From contig DATNDR010000057.1 of assembly GCA_035606945.1 (NCBI GenBank), forward strand, positions 1 to 64,000: 64,000 bases of DNA, in the 5' to 3' direction. Numbering within the stretch: the stretch's first letter is position 1; every line of letters starts with the position of its first letter. Origin of the DNA: GCA-003244245 sp035606945. GTDB taxonomy: Bacteria; Actinomycetota; Actinomycetes; Mycobacteriales; Pseudonocardiaceae. The notes under the pieces were generated by a model. The model saw only the letters and a program-made list of their open reading frames with translations, searched no databases and had not been told where the DNA came from. Of the stretch, positions 35,277-44,119 are shown piece by piece. The translations under genes and the position numbers were made by a program.

Positions 35277-37259
35277 ATGAGCAGCGCACCAGAGCTCGCG
35301 ATCCCCGCCGAGGTAGCTAGCCCGGTGCCAGCGCAGGCACCGGTCCATGGCGTGAGGCGCTGGCTGTTGGCGTACCAGGTCCCCCCGGTCGGGCCGGCGG
35401 CAAGTGAGACCCACACTCGGCCGCAGACGTGGTGGAAGGTGATGTGCCTGACCGGGGTGGACTACTTCTCCACGCTGTCCTACCTGCCTGGTATCGCCGC
35501 GCTCAGCGCCGGTGCGCTGTCTCCGCTGGCGACGTTGCTCATCGTCGGGCTCACCCTGCTCGGAATGCTGCCGATGTACCGGCGCGTCGCCAGGGAAAGC
35601 CCGCACGGTCAGGGCTCGGTCGCCATGCTCGAGGACCTGCTGCCGTTCTGGAAGGGCAAGATCTTCGTCTTGATCCTGCTCGGTTTCGTCGCGACCTCGT
35701 GGATCATCACGATCACCCTGTCCAGCGCCGACGCCACCGTCCACCTGCTGGAGAACCCTTACCTACCGCGCTCGCTGGACGGGCAGGCCACCGCGATCAC
35801 CATCGTGCTGCTGCTGATCCTGGGCGGGGTGTTCCTGCTCGGCTTCACCGAGGCCGTCGTCGTGGCGATCCCGCTGGTAACGGTGTTTCTCGCGCTCAAC
35901 GCCGCGGTCGTGGTCGAAGGCGGACTGCAGGTGCTGACTCATCCCGGCGCGCTGACCGGCTGGATCGATCGGGTGACCGCCGGCGGGGCCGGCTTCGGTG
36001 GCATCGTCGGCCCGGCCGTGACGGCGTTTCCGCTGCTGGTGCTCGGCCTGTCCGGGTTCGAGACCGGGGTGAGCATGATGCCGCTCGTCGCGGCCGGCGG
36101 GTCCAGCGCCGAGCAGCGTCTCACCTCCCGCATCCATAACACCCGCAAGCTGCTGACCACCGCCGCGCTGATCATGAGCGTGTACCTGCTGGCGACGACC
36201 TTCATCACCACCGTGCTGATCTCGCCGCAGGAGTTCAAGCAGGGCGGCAAGGCCAACGGCCGAGCTTTGGCCTACCTCGCGCACGAACGGCTCGGCGATG
36301 CGTTCGGCACCGCTTATGACATCAGCAGCGTCCTGATCCTGTGGTTCGCCGGTGCGTCCGCGATGGCCGGCTTGATCAACATCGTGCCGCGCTACCTGCC
36401 CGGGTACGGCATGGCGCCGGAGTGGGGCCGGGCTGTGCGCCCGGTGGTTCTGGTCTATACGGCCGTCAGCATCGGCATCACCATCACGTTCCACGCCGAC
36501 GTCAACGCTCAGGCCGGGGCATACGCCACCGGCATCCTGGCCATGATGGTCTCCGGCGCGGTCGCCGTCACCACCTCTGCGGTCCGGCGACGGCGGCGGC
36601 CGGCCGCGGCCATGTTCGCCGTGCTGACGTTGGTGCTGCTCTACGCACTCGGGGCGAACATCGTCGAGAAGCCCGATGGCATCACGATCGCCGGCGCCTT
36701 CATCGCCGGCGTCGTGGTCATCTCGCTGGTATCCCGGGTGTCGCGGACCACCGAGTTGCGAGCCGACCGGATCGAGTTCGACCCGGCCGCGCGCCGGTTC
36801 ATCACCGATTCGCTGTGCCATGACGGCGCCCTGCACCTGGTGGCCAACCAGCGCCAGGCCGGGGATCGTGCCGAGTACGCCGAGAAGGAAGCGGCGCAAC
36901 GCGGGATGAATCCCGTTCCCGGGGCCGCCGACACGCTGTTCTTGGAGATCGACGTGATCGACCCCTCGGACTTCAGCGACGTGCTCCACGTCCGGGGCCT
37001 CGACGTCGACGGGTACCGCATCCTGCGCGCGGACAGCCCAGCTGTCCCCAACGCGATCGCCGCGATCCTGCTTGCGCTGCGGGACGCGACCGGGGTGCGC
37101 CCGCACTGCTACTTCGAATGGGCCGAAGGCAACCCGATCGGCCACCTGCTGCGCTACCTCATCCTCGGCCGGGGCGACACCGCACCGGTGGTCAGGGAGA
37201 TCCTCCGCCGCATCGACCGCGATCCCGCCCGCCGCCCGGGCATCCACGTCGGCAGCTGA
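35277..37259 (+). CDS. APC-superfamily amino acid permease-like protein
   Basis: This is a 660-residue protein. About twelve hydrophobic segments occupy residues 60-500, starting with the family-like LTGVDYFSTLSYLPGIAALSAGALSPLATLL. The last 150 residues form a soluble cytoplasmic domain (ELRADRIEFDPAARRFITDSL .. LRYLILGRGDTAPVVREIL). It resembles the large actinobacterial APC permeases with a C-terminal domain. The substrate is unknown. ATG 35277 has a GGAGG site 5 bases upstream. Confidence 0.82.
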   Translation: MSSAPELAIPAEVASPVPAQAPVHGVRRWLLAYQVPPVGPAASETHTRPQTWWKVMCLTGVDYFSTLSYLPGIAALSAGALSPLATLLIVGLTLLGMLPMYRRVARESPHGQGSVAMLEDLLPFWKGKIFVLILLGFVATSWIITITLSSADATVHLLENPYLPRSLDGQATAITIVLLLILGGVFLLGFTEAVVVAIPLVTVFLALNAAVVVEGGLQVLTHPGALTGWIDRVTAGGAGFGGIVGPAVTAFPLLVLGLSGFETGVSMMPLVAAGGSSAEQRLTSRIHNTRKLLTTAALIMSVYLLATTFITTVLISPQEFKQGGKANGRALAYLAHERLGDAFGTAYDISSVLILWFAGASAMAGLINIVPRYLPGYGMAPEWGRAVRPVVLVYTAVSIGITITFHADVNAQAGAYATGILAMMVSGAVAVTTSAVRRRRRPAAAMFAVLTLVLLYALGANIVEKPDGITIAGAFIAGVVVISLVSRVSRTTELRADRIEFDPAARRFITDSLCHDGALHLVANQRQAGDRAEYAEKEAAQRGMNPVPGAADTLFLEIDVIDPSDFSDVLHVRGLDVDGYRILRADSPAVPNAIAAILLALRDATGVRPHCYFEWAEGNPIGHLLRYLILGRGDTAPVVREILRRIDRDPARRPGIHVGS

Positions 37260-37296
37260 CGTTCCCCGGGACGGGCGGTGTGGAACGATGATATTT

Positions 37297-37312
37297 TCTA
37301 AACGATTAGTTT
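37297..37312. promoter_or_regulatory. AT-rich imperfect palindrome, candidate MarR operator
   Basis: The sequence TCTAAACGATTAGTTT holds CTAA-ACGA-TTAG and the overlapping AAAC-GATTA-GTTT. It stands out in a GC-rich context and lies 33-48 bases before the likely GTG start of the MarR-type gene, a usual place for autoregulation. It is short and the assignment is tentative. Confidence 0.4.
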
Positions 37313-37344
37313 CGGATGACACTTTCTCACGAGTAGGTTGTGAT

Positions 37345-37769
37345 GTGACAGCTGGGTCTGAGCTGGGCTTGGCCCATCTGCTCAGCCAGGTGGAGAGTCG
37401 GGTGACTCGGCGCTTGGTCGCTGTGCTGCACGCTAACGACTGCGAACTTGCCGAGTGGCGGGTGCTTCGGCTGCTGGCCGACAGCCCTGGGAAACCGATG
37501 AGCGAGATCAAGGATTTCGTCCTGCTACCCGGTCCGACGCTCACCAAGTTGATCGACCGGATGGTCGCCGACAACCTCGTCTACCGGCGCGGTGACTTCG
37601 CGGATCGCCGCCGGGTGCTGGTGTTCCCGGCTCCGCAGGGCTTGCCAAGTACGAGATCATCCGGGCCGCCGTTGACTCCGACCAGATGGAATTGGCCGAG
37701 CGCATCGGCGACAAGCAACTAGGGGAACTGACCCGCGCGCTGTCCCGGGTCGCCGAAGCCTTGCGATGA
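37345..37769 (+). pseudogene. MarR family regulator broken by a one-base frameshift
   Basis: The frame from GTG 37345 encodes a winged-helix MarR start: ELGLAHLLSQVESRVTRRLVAVL, CELAEWRVLRLLADSPGKPMSEI, LLPGPTLTKLIDRMVADNLVYRRGDFADRRRVLVF. After base 37644 the homology moves to another frame (AKYEIIRAAVDSDQMELAERIGDKQLGELTRALSRVAEALR) and ends at 37769. One missing G (GGCTTG-GCCAAG expected) explains it. This may be a real mutation or a sequencing error. An upstream ATG at 37288 would place the operator-like palindrome inside the gene and is less likely. Confidence 0.8.
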
Positions 37770-37775
37770 GCAGCG

Positions 37776-38147
37776 TCAGGCCTGCGACGGGGTTGTGGTG
37801 GTCACCCGGTCAACGAGCGTCGTCACGAGGTCATCGGCGAGCGAATAGCGCACTACCCGACCGTCTCGATCCGCTATCACCGCCCCGCGGCTGCGCAGCA
37901 GCCGCAGCGCTTGCGACACGGTCGCTTCCTTGAGCGCAGTAGCCGCCGCCAGATCGGAAACGCAGATTCGACCGGCTCGGCGGATGCAGACCAGCAAGGC
38001 CAGCCGGCTGGGGTCCCCGAGCAGGGCGAACACCTCTGCCCAGCGGGCCAGCGCCGGATGGTCACTCAGCGCCGCGATGGCATCGCAAACCCGGTGATCC
38101 TCGTCGATGATCCGACGTCCCTCGCGGTCATCCCGCACCAGATGCAT
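37776..38147 (-). CDS. ArsR-family metal-responsive repressor
   Basis: This is a 123-residue winged-helix protein. ArsR/SmtB features are ALLGDPSRLALLVCIRRAGRICVSDLAAATALKEATVSQALRLLRSRGAV.. and a wing with DRDGRVVRYSL. The Cys in RICVSDLA and the His-bearing ends (MHLVRDD, DEDHRVCD, SDHPALA) could be metal ligands. It overlaps cbtA by 20 bases and is the last gene of the cbtB-cbtA operon, so it most likely controls that cobalt-linked transporter. Confidence 0.85.
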   Translation of the reverse strand: MHLVRDDREGRRIIDEDHRVCDAIAALSDHPALARWAEVFALLGDPSRLALLVCIRRAGRICVSDLAAATALKEATVSQALRLLRSRGAVIADRDGRVVRYSLADDLVTTLVDRVTTTTPSQA

Positions 38148-38871
38148 CGTTCCATCTTGGCCGAGTGGTCAAGGTTCGCCGCTCGGTGAGCCACCCAAAC
38201 AGGAGCCCGAGAGTGGTCCACAGCACAGCTTGGCTGCCCAGCGAAGCCAGCCGGAACTGGTAGAGGACAACGGCGGGGAAATCAGCCGGTGTCTCGTTCA
38301 CCGTCGGTAGTGCCACTTGCGCGCCGGCGATGACGAGCACGAAGGCTGCGGCCGCCAGCAACGCTGAGTTCCACAATCCGTAGCGAGGCGCCAGGCGGCG
38401 GCCGAGTTGGATCGCCGCGATGGTGACCGCTACTGAGATGATCACCATAGCGACATACAACCCGGTGCGTTCACCGATCGACTCGGGGTTGTTGGCGGCC
38501 GGTGGGTTAGCTGGGTATTTGAGGAACGGCACCAGGCTCACCGACACAAAGCCGGCCAGTGCCAGCAGCGCGGCGGTACCCCGGACGCCGAGGTGACCGA
38601 GGCGGCCCGATACCGCGGCGAACACCAGCGCAAAGATGCCGCCAAACGCCACGCCGTAGATCGCTGTCGCCGTCGCGAGACCGATCGTGCTCTGCACGGA
38701 ACGGCTGACTAGCTCGACGCCATGATGCTCGCCTGCGGCGCGCGCCGCCTGTTCCTCGAAGTCGATCGCGCGGTCGATCGCGGCCTCGCCGAACAGATAG
38801 CCGAATCCCAGAACAAGAAGGCCCGCGACCAAGCCCACCCACAAGCCACGCACGAGCAGTGTTCTCACCAT
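38128..38871 (-). CDS. cbtA: CbtA-type cobalt transporter subunit
   Basis: This is a 247-residue membrane protein with about five or six segments. CbtA hallmarks are the N-terminal LVRGLWVGLVAGLLVLGFGYLFGEAAIDRAIDFEEQ and EHHGVELVSRSVQSTIGLATATAIYGVAFGGIFAL. The later loop SLVPFLKYPANPPAANNPESIGERTGLY is also diagnostic. With CbtB it is thought to take up cobalt for cobalamin synthesis. It is preceded by cbtB and overlaps the ArsR gene. Confidence 0.9.
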   Translation of the reverse strand: MVRTLLVRGLWVGLVAGLLVLGFGYLFGEAAIDRAIDFEEQAARAAGEHHGVELVSRSVQSTIGLATATAIYGVAFGGIFALVFAAVSGRLGHLGVRGTAALLALAGFVSVSLVPFLKYPANPPAANNPESIGERTGLYVAMVIISVAVTIAAIQLGRRLAPRYGLWNSALLAAAAFVLVIAGAQVALPTVNETPADFPAVVLYQFRLASLGSQAVLWTTLGLLFGWLTERRTLTTRPRWNDASGAG

Positions 38872-38901
38872 CGCGGCGCTTTCGAGAAGTCCGCCGCCGT
38901 G

Positions 38902-39117
38902 TCAGTGGCAGGGGAAGCTGAGCAGGTGGCGGCCATCGTGCAGGAACTCGTGCAGGTAGCTACCCGACAACAGCGCCGTCGCACCCTGTTCCGCGCCGAC
39001 GAAGTAAAGCAACATCAGTAGCAGCACGCCTCCGAAGACTGCCCACGGCAACAGCTCACGCACTGGTATGCGAGAGGGAATGGCGGGCAGGGCGCGGGAA
39101 GTGATTGCTTGGGACAT
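38902..39117 (-). CDS. cbtB: CbtB-type small membrane protein
   Basis: This is a 71-residue protein with one membrane segment (LLPWAVFGGVLLLMLLYFVGAEQGA). Its His-rich C-terminus (YLHEFLHDGRHLLSFPCH) is the presumed metal-binding tail of CbtB. ATG 39117 follows GAGGAG; a GTG two codons earlier (39123) is possible. It is the first gene of the cbtB-cbtA-arsR operon. Confidence 0.9.
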   Translation of the reverse strand: MSQAITSRALPAIPSRIPVRELLPWAVFGGVLLLMLLYFVGAEQGATALLSGSYLHEFLHDGRHLLSFPCH

Positions 39118-39315
39118 CGTCACTCCTCAAACTCCCACGGCCGGGTCAGCAGTGCGCTTGGTCACCGCCTCCGGCCACCGCAGCCGAAACCGGACCGGTG
39201 CCCCAACCAAGTTCCTTTTGTGTGAAACATTTCCATTCGGAACTTATTATCGGATGCTCAGATATTGTCCAGCCGAGCCTCCAGCATGTCAACGTCACGA
39301 CGGTCGGTCACCCAG

Positions 39316-39379
39316 CGCAGTCTGGATGCAGACTGCTGTTGCTGGGGCCTGAAAAACCGCAGTCTGCATCCAGACTGCG
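39316..39379. repeat. perfect 21-bp inverted repeat with 22-base loop
   Basis: The left arm 39316-39336 and right arm 39359-39379 are exact reverse complements; each arm contains the smaller palindrome GCAGTCTG-GATG-CAGACTGC. The loop ends CCTGAAAAACC. It lies just before the first gene of the peptide transporter. A single copy of the arm recurs at 52309-52328, just after the last gene of that transporter. It may act as a terminator/antiterminator-type structure or be a mobile palindromic element. Confidence 0.92.
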
Positions 39380-39405
39380 GGAACCGGCGACCTACGATGC
39401 CCGGG

Positions 39406-40353
39406 ATGTCGGAGCAAGGGCGAGCGGCCACGGCGATCCAGGGGCGATCCCTGCGCCAGATCGCCTGGCGGCGCCTCAAGCGCGACAGAGTCGCGCTCGC
39501 CGGTGGCGGCGTCGTCATAACCTTGATTCTGGTCGCGATCTTCGCGCCGGTGATCGTCGCGATACTCGGGCATCCGCCGCTGGAGTTCCACTACGACAAG
39601 GTCGATCCCGAGTTGCAGGTGCCCCGCGGCCACTTCGGCGGCATCAGCCCGGACTTCCTGTTCGGCGCCGAGCCGGTCAACGGTCGCGACGTGTTCAGCC
39701 GGGTCGTCTACGGCTCGCGCATCTCGCTGCTCATCGCGTTCGCCGCAACGATGCTGTCGGTGCTGCTCGGTACCGTGCTGGGCGTGATCTCCGGGTACTT
39801 CGGGGGTTGGGTCGACACGTTGATCAGCCGGACGATGGACGTGTTCCTGGCTTTCCCGCTGCTGCTGTTCGCGATCGCGCTGGCCGGGGTGGTGCCGGAT
39901 CGGGCGTTCGGCCTGACCGGCGACACGCTGCGGATCACCCTGATGGTGTTCATCATCGGTTTCTTCAGCTGGCCCTACATCGGCCGGATCGTCCGCGGGC
40001 AGGCGCTGTCGCTGCGCGAGCGGGAGTTCATCGACGCCGCGCGCAGCCTCGGCGCGCGCAGCCCGCGGATCCTGTGCACCGAGATGCTGCCCAACCTGGC
40101 CGCGCCGATCCTGGTGTACTCGACGCTGCTGATCCCGACCAACATCCTGTTCGAGGCGGCGCTGTCGTTCCTCGGCGTCGGCGTTCGGGCGCCGACCCCT
40201 ACCTGGGGCGGCATGCTCTCGGAAGCCACGCACTGGTTCCAGATCGCGCCGAACTTCATGCTCTTCCCCGGGCTGGCGATCTTCGTCACGGTGCTGGCGT
40301 TCAACCTGTTCGGCGACGGACTACGCGACGCGCTGGATCCGCGCTCGCGATGA
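39406..40353 (+). CDS. peptide ABC transporter permease (DppC/OppC type)
   Basis: This is a 315-residue permease. The N-terminal cytoplasmic part ends RRLKRDRVALAGGGVVITLILVAIFAPVI, typical of OppC. The coupling-helix (EAA) region reads EREFIDAARSLGARSPRILCTEMLPN. About six membrane segments are present, and the C-terminus carries LSFLGVGVRAPTPTWGGML. ATG 39406 is used; 39397 is an alternative. It is the first of five transporter genes; the binding protein follows 16 bases later. Confidence 0.92.
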   Translation: MSEQGRAATAIQGRSLRQIAWRRLKRDRVALAGGGVVITLILVAIFAPVIVAILGHPPLEFHYDKVDPELQVPRGHFGGISPDFLFGAEPVNGRDVFSRVVYGSRISLLIAFAATMLSVLLGTVLGVISGYFGGWVDTLISRTMDVFLAFPLLLFAIALAGVVPDRAFGLTGDTLRITLMVFIIGFFSWPYIGRIVRGQALSLREREFIDAARSLGARSPRILCTEMLPNLAAPILVYSTLLIPTNILFEAALSFLGVGVRAPTPTWGGMLSEATHWFQIAPNFMLFPGLAIFVTVLAFNLFGDGLRDALDPRSR

Positions 40354-40369
40354 AGGAGTAAACGAGCAC

Positions 40370-42097
40370 ATGGGCACGAAACGCCCAGCCGCCGCGCTGG
40401 CTGCGCTGGCCGCCCTGCTGCTGGCCGCGTGCGGCGGGCCGAGCACCGGCGGCCCCGACCGCGGCACGTCAGGTGGCATCCACAATCCCTCCGACGCCAA
40501 GGGCGGCACCCTGCGCTACGCCGACTCCGGCGACTGGGACTCCCTCGACCCGGCCGACACCTACTACGCCTACACCTGGAACTTCGCCCGGCTCTACGGG
40601 CGGGCCTTGGTGATGTTCAAGCCGGCCCCCGGAGCGCAGGGCGCCACGCTCGTGCCGGACCTCGCCGAGTCACTGGGCCGCTCCAGCGACGGCGCCAAGA
40701 CCTGGACCTACACGCTTCGCCCAGGCGTGCGCTTCGAGGACGGCAGCCCGGTCACCAGCAAGGACGTCAAGTACGCCGTCGAACGCTCGCTGGATAAGAC
40801 GACGTTCCCCAACGGGCCGACATACTTCAACGACCTCCTGGACCTGCAGGGCTACACCAGCCCGTACGCCGATCCCGATCCCGACAAGCTCGGCCTCAAG
40901 GCGATCGAGACGCCGGACGACCGGACGATCGTGTTCCACCTCCGCAAGGCGTTCAGCGGATTCGACTACCTCGCGCAGATCCCGGCCACGATGCCGGTGC
41001 CGCGGGCCAAGGACACCGGGTCGAAATACAAGGAGCACGTCGTCTCGACGGGCCCGTACAAGTTCCAGACCAACGAGTTGGGCAAGCGGTTCACGATGGT
41101 CCGAAACCCGGAGTGGGACCCGGCCACCGATCCGAACCGCCGACCGCTGCCCGACCGGATCACCGTCGATCTGAACGTCAACGCCGACGACGTCGACAAC
41201 CGGCTCATCTCCGGTGATCTCGACGTCGCGATCGAGGGCGCCGGCGTCGGGCCCTCGGCGCAGGGCCGCATCCTCGCCTACCAGGGCCTGCGCGCGAACA
41301 CCGACTCCGCATCCGTCGCCCGGCTCTGGTACACCGCGCTCAACCCCGACGTCGCGCCACTGGACAACATCCACTGCCGCAAAGCGGTGCTGTATGCCGC
41401 CGACCGGACCGGCTACCAGCGCGCCTACGGCGGGGGCACGGGCGGCGAGATCGCCACGAACCTGCTGCCGCCGGTGATCCCGGGCGCGAAGCGTTTCGAT
41501 CTCTACCCGTCGCCCAAGCACACCGGCGACATCGCCAAGGCCCGCGACGAGCTCGCGCAGTGCGGGGCGCCCAACGGTTTCACCACCGGCATCTCCTACC
41601 GCGCCGAGCGGCCCAAGGAGAAGGCGACCGCCGAGGCACTGCAGCAGTCGCTGGCCAGGGCCGGGATCAAACTGGAGATCAAGCCGTACCCGCTGGGCGA
41701 CTACACGCGCCTGTACGCAGGCAAGCCGGACTACGCCAAAGCCAACGACCTCGGCCTGATCGTCTACGGCTGGGGCGCGGACTGGCCCGACGGCTACGGG
41801 TTCCTCGCCCAGATCGTCGACAGCCGGGTCATCCGGGCCACCGGAGGCAATACCAACCTGGGAATCAGAGATCCGGCGATCGATCAGATGCTCGACCAGG
41901 CGTTGCTGACCACCGACACCGCGGCGCGCGAGCAGATCTGGCAGGGCATCGACCGCAAGGTGATGGAGGACGCGTTCGTGCTGCCCGGCGTCTGGGCCAG
42001 GGGCCTGCTGTACCGGCCGCCGAACCTGACCAACGTGTTCATCTCCGACGGGTTCCAGATGTATGACTACCTGCCGCTGGGCACCACCCGCAGGTAG
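40370..42097 (+). CDS. peptide ABC transporter substrate-binding lipoprotein
   Basis: This is a 575-residue SBP_bac_5 family protein. A lipoprotein signal (ALAALLLAACGG, Cys at residue 22) anchors it to the membrane. The family signatures include GDWDSLDPADTYYAYTWNFARLYGRAL, YTLRPGVRFEDGSPVTSKDVKYAVERSLD and RKAVLYAADRTGY. It captures oligopeptides or similar ligands for the permeases on either side. ATG 40370 is preceded by a GGAG site (TGAAGGAGT). The next gene starts 2 bases after its stop. Confidence 0.92.
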   Translation: MGTKRPAAALAALAALLLAACGGPSTGGPDRGTSGGIHNPSDAKGGTLRYADSGDWDSLDPADTYYAYTWNFARLYGRALVMFKPAPGAQGATLVPDLAESLGRSSDGAKTWTYTLRPGVRFEDGSPVTSKDVKYAVERSLDKTTFPNGPTYFNDLLDLQGYTSPYADPDPDKLGLKAIETPDDRTIVFHLRKAFSGFDYLAQIPATMPVPRAKDTGSKYKEHVVSTGPYKFQTNELGKRFTMVRNPEWDPATDPNRRPLPDRITVDLNVNADDVDNRLISGDLDVAIEGAGVGPSAQGRILAYQGLRANTDSASVARLWYTALNPDVAPLDNIHCRKAVLYAADRTGYQRAYGGGTGGEIATNLLPPVIPGAKRFDLYPSPKHTGDIAKARDELAQCGAPNGFTTGISYRAERPKEKATAEALQQSLARAGIKLEIKPYPLGDYTRLYAGKPDYAKANDLGLIVYGWGADWPDGYGFLAQIVDSRVIRATGGNTNLGIRDPAIDQMLDQALLTTDTAAREQIWQGIDRKVMEDAFVLPGVWARGLLYRPPNLTNVFISDGFQMYDYLPLGTTRR

Positions 42098-42099
42098 CA

Positions 42100-43110
42100 G
42101 TGGGCGCCTACATCGTGCGACGGATGATCGCAGCAGTGCTCCTGCTGCTGATCGTCACCGCCGCGACGTTCGTGGTGTTCTTCCTGGTGCCCCGGCTGGC
42201 CGGCGCCACTCCAGAGGACCTCGCCTCGCGTTACGTCGGCCGGACCGCCTCGCCGCAGGTGATCCACCAGATCGCGGTGAAGCTCGGGTTCACCGACCCG
42301 GTCTGGGTGCAGTACGGCCGGTTCGTCAAGGGCCTGGTGCTCGGCGCGGACTACAGCACCGGCCCGACCACGGTGCACTGCCCGGCGCCGTGCTTCGGGT
42401 ACTCCTTCCTGACCCAGAACCCGGTGCTGCCCGACCTGCTCGATCGGCTGCCGGTGACGATGTCGCTGGCAGCCGGCGGGGCGCTGATCTGGCTGCTGGC
42501 AGGGGTATCCACTGGCGTGATCTCCGCGCTGCGCCGGGGCAGTATCTTCGACCGCGCCGCCATGGGCGTCGCGCTGGCCGGCGTCTCGTTGCCGATCTTC
42601 TTCACCGGACTGCTGGCGCTGTCGATCTTCAGCTACTGGCTGGGAATCACCGCGCCGGGAGGCAGCTACGTGCCCCTCGAGGAAAACCCGCTGCGCTGGG
42701 CTTATGACCTGCTGCTGCCGTGGATCACGCTGGCGTTTCTGTACGCCGCCGGCTACGCGCGGCTGACCAGGGCCGGCATGCTCGACACCATGGGCGAGGA
42801 CTTCATTCGGACCGCCCGCGCCAAGGGGTTGCCGGAGCGCACCGTGGTGCTCAAGCACGGGTTGCGCTCGGCGCTCACCCCGATCCTGACCATCTTCGGG
42901 TTGGATCTGGGGTTGCTGCTCGGCGGCGCGATCCTCACCGAGAGCACCTACTCGCTGCCCGGTATCGGCAAGTACTCGGTGGACGCCGTAGTCAACAACG
43001 ACCTACCGAAGGTGCTCGGAGTGGTGCTGGTCGGCAGCATCTTCATCATCGTGGCCAACCTCGTCGTGGACCTGCTCTACGCCGTGGTCGACCCGAGGGT
43101 CCGGTACTGA
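42100..43110 (+). CDS. peptide ABC transporter permease (DppB/OppB type)
   Basis: This is a 336-residue permease with about six membrane segments. OppB features are MGAYIVRRMIAAVLLLLIVTAATFVVFFLV at the N-terminus and an extracytoplasmic loop carrying GFTDPVWVQYGRFVKGLVLGADYS. The coupling region reads MGEDFIRTARAKGLPERTVVLKHGLRSALTPILTI. The GTG start at 42100 directly follows the binding-protein gene. The last 65 bases overlap a convergent gene. The ATPase genes expected next lie 4.8 kb and 8.2 kb downstream. Confidence 0.92.
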   Translation: MGAYIVRRMIAAVLLLLIVTAATFVVFFLVPRLAGATPEDLASRYVGRTASPQVIHQIAVKLGFTDPVWVQYGRFVKGLVLGADYSTGPTTVHCPAPCFGYSFLTQNPVLPDLLDRLPVTMSLAAGGALIWLLAGVSTGVISALRRGSIFDRAAMGVALAGVSLPIFFTGLLALSIFSYWLGITAPGGSYVPLEENPLRWAYDLLLPWITLAFLYAAGYARLTRAGMLDTMGEDFIRTARAKGLPERTVVLKHGLRSALTPILTIFGLDLGLLLGGAILTESTYSLPGIGKYSVDAVVNNDLPKVLGVVLVGSIFIIVANLVVDLLYAVVDPRVRY

Positions 43111-43594
43111 TCGCTTCGGCGAGCCGGGCAGCTCGGGTCCGGACCCGACCCGGCGGCGGAAGCAGGATGGTCATCGGGCGTTGCTCGGCGCGCGGGATGC
43201 ACAGGGCGGGTGGCGCCGGGTAGGCGCTGTTGGGAGCGTCGGGGTGCTGGGGATGCACCAGGTCCAGCAACGCTCGCAGCGCCCGTTGCGGCGGACCTTC
43301 ATACGCCCACACCACGGTTTCAGGGGCGAACACGTCGATCCGGCCGCATCGTGGTGCCGGGACCCTGGCCGTGGTGACCCGATCGAAGCGCCGGATCGTG
43401 GCCAGATCGACATAGCCCTCCCACTGGTAGGACGCAATCAGCGCCAGCGGCGCGGTCCTGGGCCCGCAACAATGCAGGATGAACCCATCGGCGACCACCT
43501 CGACCAGCAAACCTTCGATCTCCGGTGGCAGGCACACCTGGCTGCGGGAGCTCAGACCCGGTGACGGACGCCGACTCACCGGACCGGGGGCCAT
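43046..43594 (-). CDS. conserved hypothetical actinobacterial protein
   Basis: This is a 182-residue protein. From memory, the text VVADGFILHCCGPRTAPLALIASYQWEGYVDL.. and VFAPETVVWAYEGPPQRALRALLDLVHPQHPDAP belongs to a conserved Pseudonocardiales family of unknown function. It often sits beside the small Cys-containing protein encoded next to it here. It overlaps that gene by 19 bases and runs 65 bases into the end of the permease gene, which suggests it arrived with the inserted block. Confidence 0.65.
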   Translation of the reverse strand: MAPGPVSRRPSPGLSSRSQVCLPPEIEGLLVEVVADGFILHCCGPRTAPLALIASYQWEGYVDLATIRRFDRVTTARVPAPRCGRIDVFAPETVVWAYEGPPQRALRALLDLVHPQHPDAPNSAYPAPPALCIPRAEQRPMTILLPPPGRVRTRAARLAEAISTGPSGRPRRRAGPRRGWPR

Positions 43595-43869
43595 GATGGG
43601 CCCAGCAACCGCCGCAGCAGGCCGTCACTGCGGTGGCGAGGCTGGGGCACCGAGGCGGGTCGCGACACCCTCACCAGGATCGCCGCGCAGGTTGGGCAGG
43701 GTCGGCCAGGCAGCGCGGCCATCGGCGCCGCCACGAACACCTCCCCGCACAGCGCTTGGTACCGGCGGGAACCGTGGCCGGCGGCGATGGCCTCGTCGGT
43801 CACCCGGTGTTCCAGCCGCTGGTCGACAAGCTGGGACGTGATCGGCGTGGTGTACAGCCGCTCAGCCAT
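43576..43869 (-). CDS. small protein with CxxC zinc-site pattern
   Basis: This is a 97-residue protein with three Cys in the arrangement YQALCGEVF .. PGRPCPTCA, which looks like a zinc-binding knuckle, plus several His. Short proteins with HRVTDEAIAAGHG and RYxALCG are frequent in Pseudonocardiales. The role is not known to me. ATG 43869 is used; four extra residues are possible. It is co-transcribed with the 182-residue protein downstream. Confidence 0.65.
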   Translation of the reverse strand: MAERLYTTPITSQLVDQRLEHRVTDEAIAAGHGSRRYQALCGEVFVAAPMAALPGRPCPTCAAILVRVSRPASVPQPRHRSDGLLRRLLGPSWPPVR

Positions 43870-44119
43870 GGTGATCACCACACCGGCGGGTACCTGCCGC
43901 CGGCCCGTGCGGCGATCGGGATGGTCGACGGCGGCCCCGACCGAGTCGGGGTCTGGCCGCCGTCAGCTCAGGGGTAACGGTATTCACGGCGCTGAGCATC
44001 CCGTTCAGGACAAGCCTGTCCCCCGGATTGGCCATACACACTACGCACACTTCGACCCACCGGATCCCGATCAGGGGTTAGCGTGATCGCCAGCCGCGGA
44101 GGACGACGAGGGTGAGGCA

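Noticed and set aside
35763..37574. 603-residue minus-strand ORF over the APC permease
   Set aside because: It is antisense to a clear twelve-segment permease. The His/Asp/Gln-rich text is typical of a high-GC shadow frame.
39118..39315. Possible cobalamin riboswitch before cbtB
   Set aside because: The minus-strand leader has a stretch vaguely like the 3' B12 box (GACCCGGCC) but the conserved core around it could not be aligned. A covariance-model search would decide.
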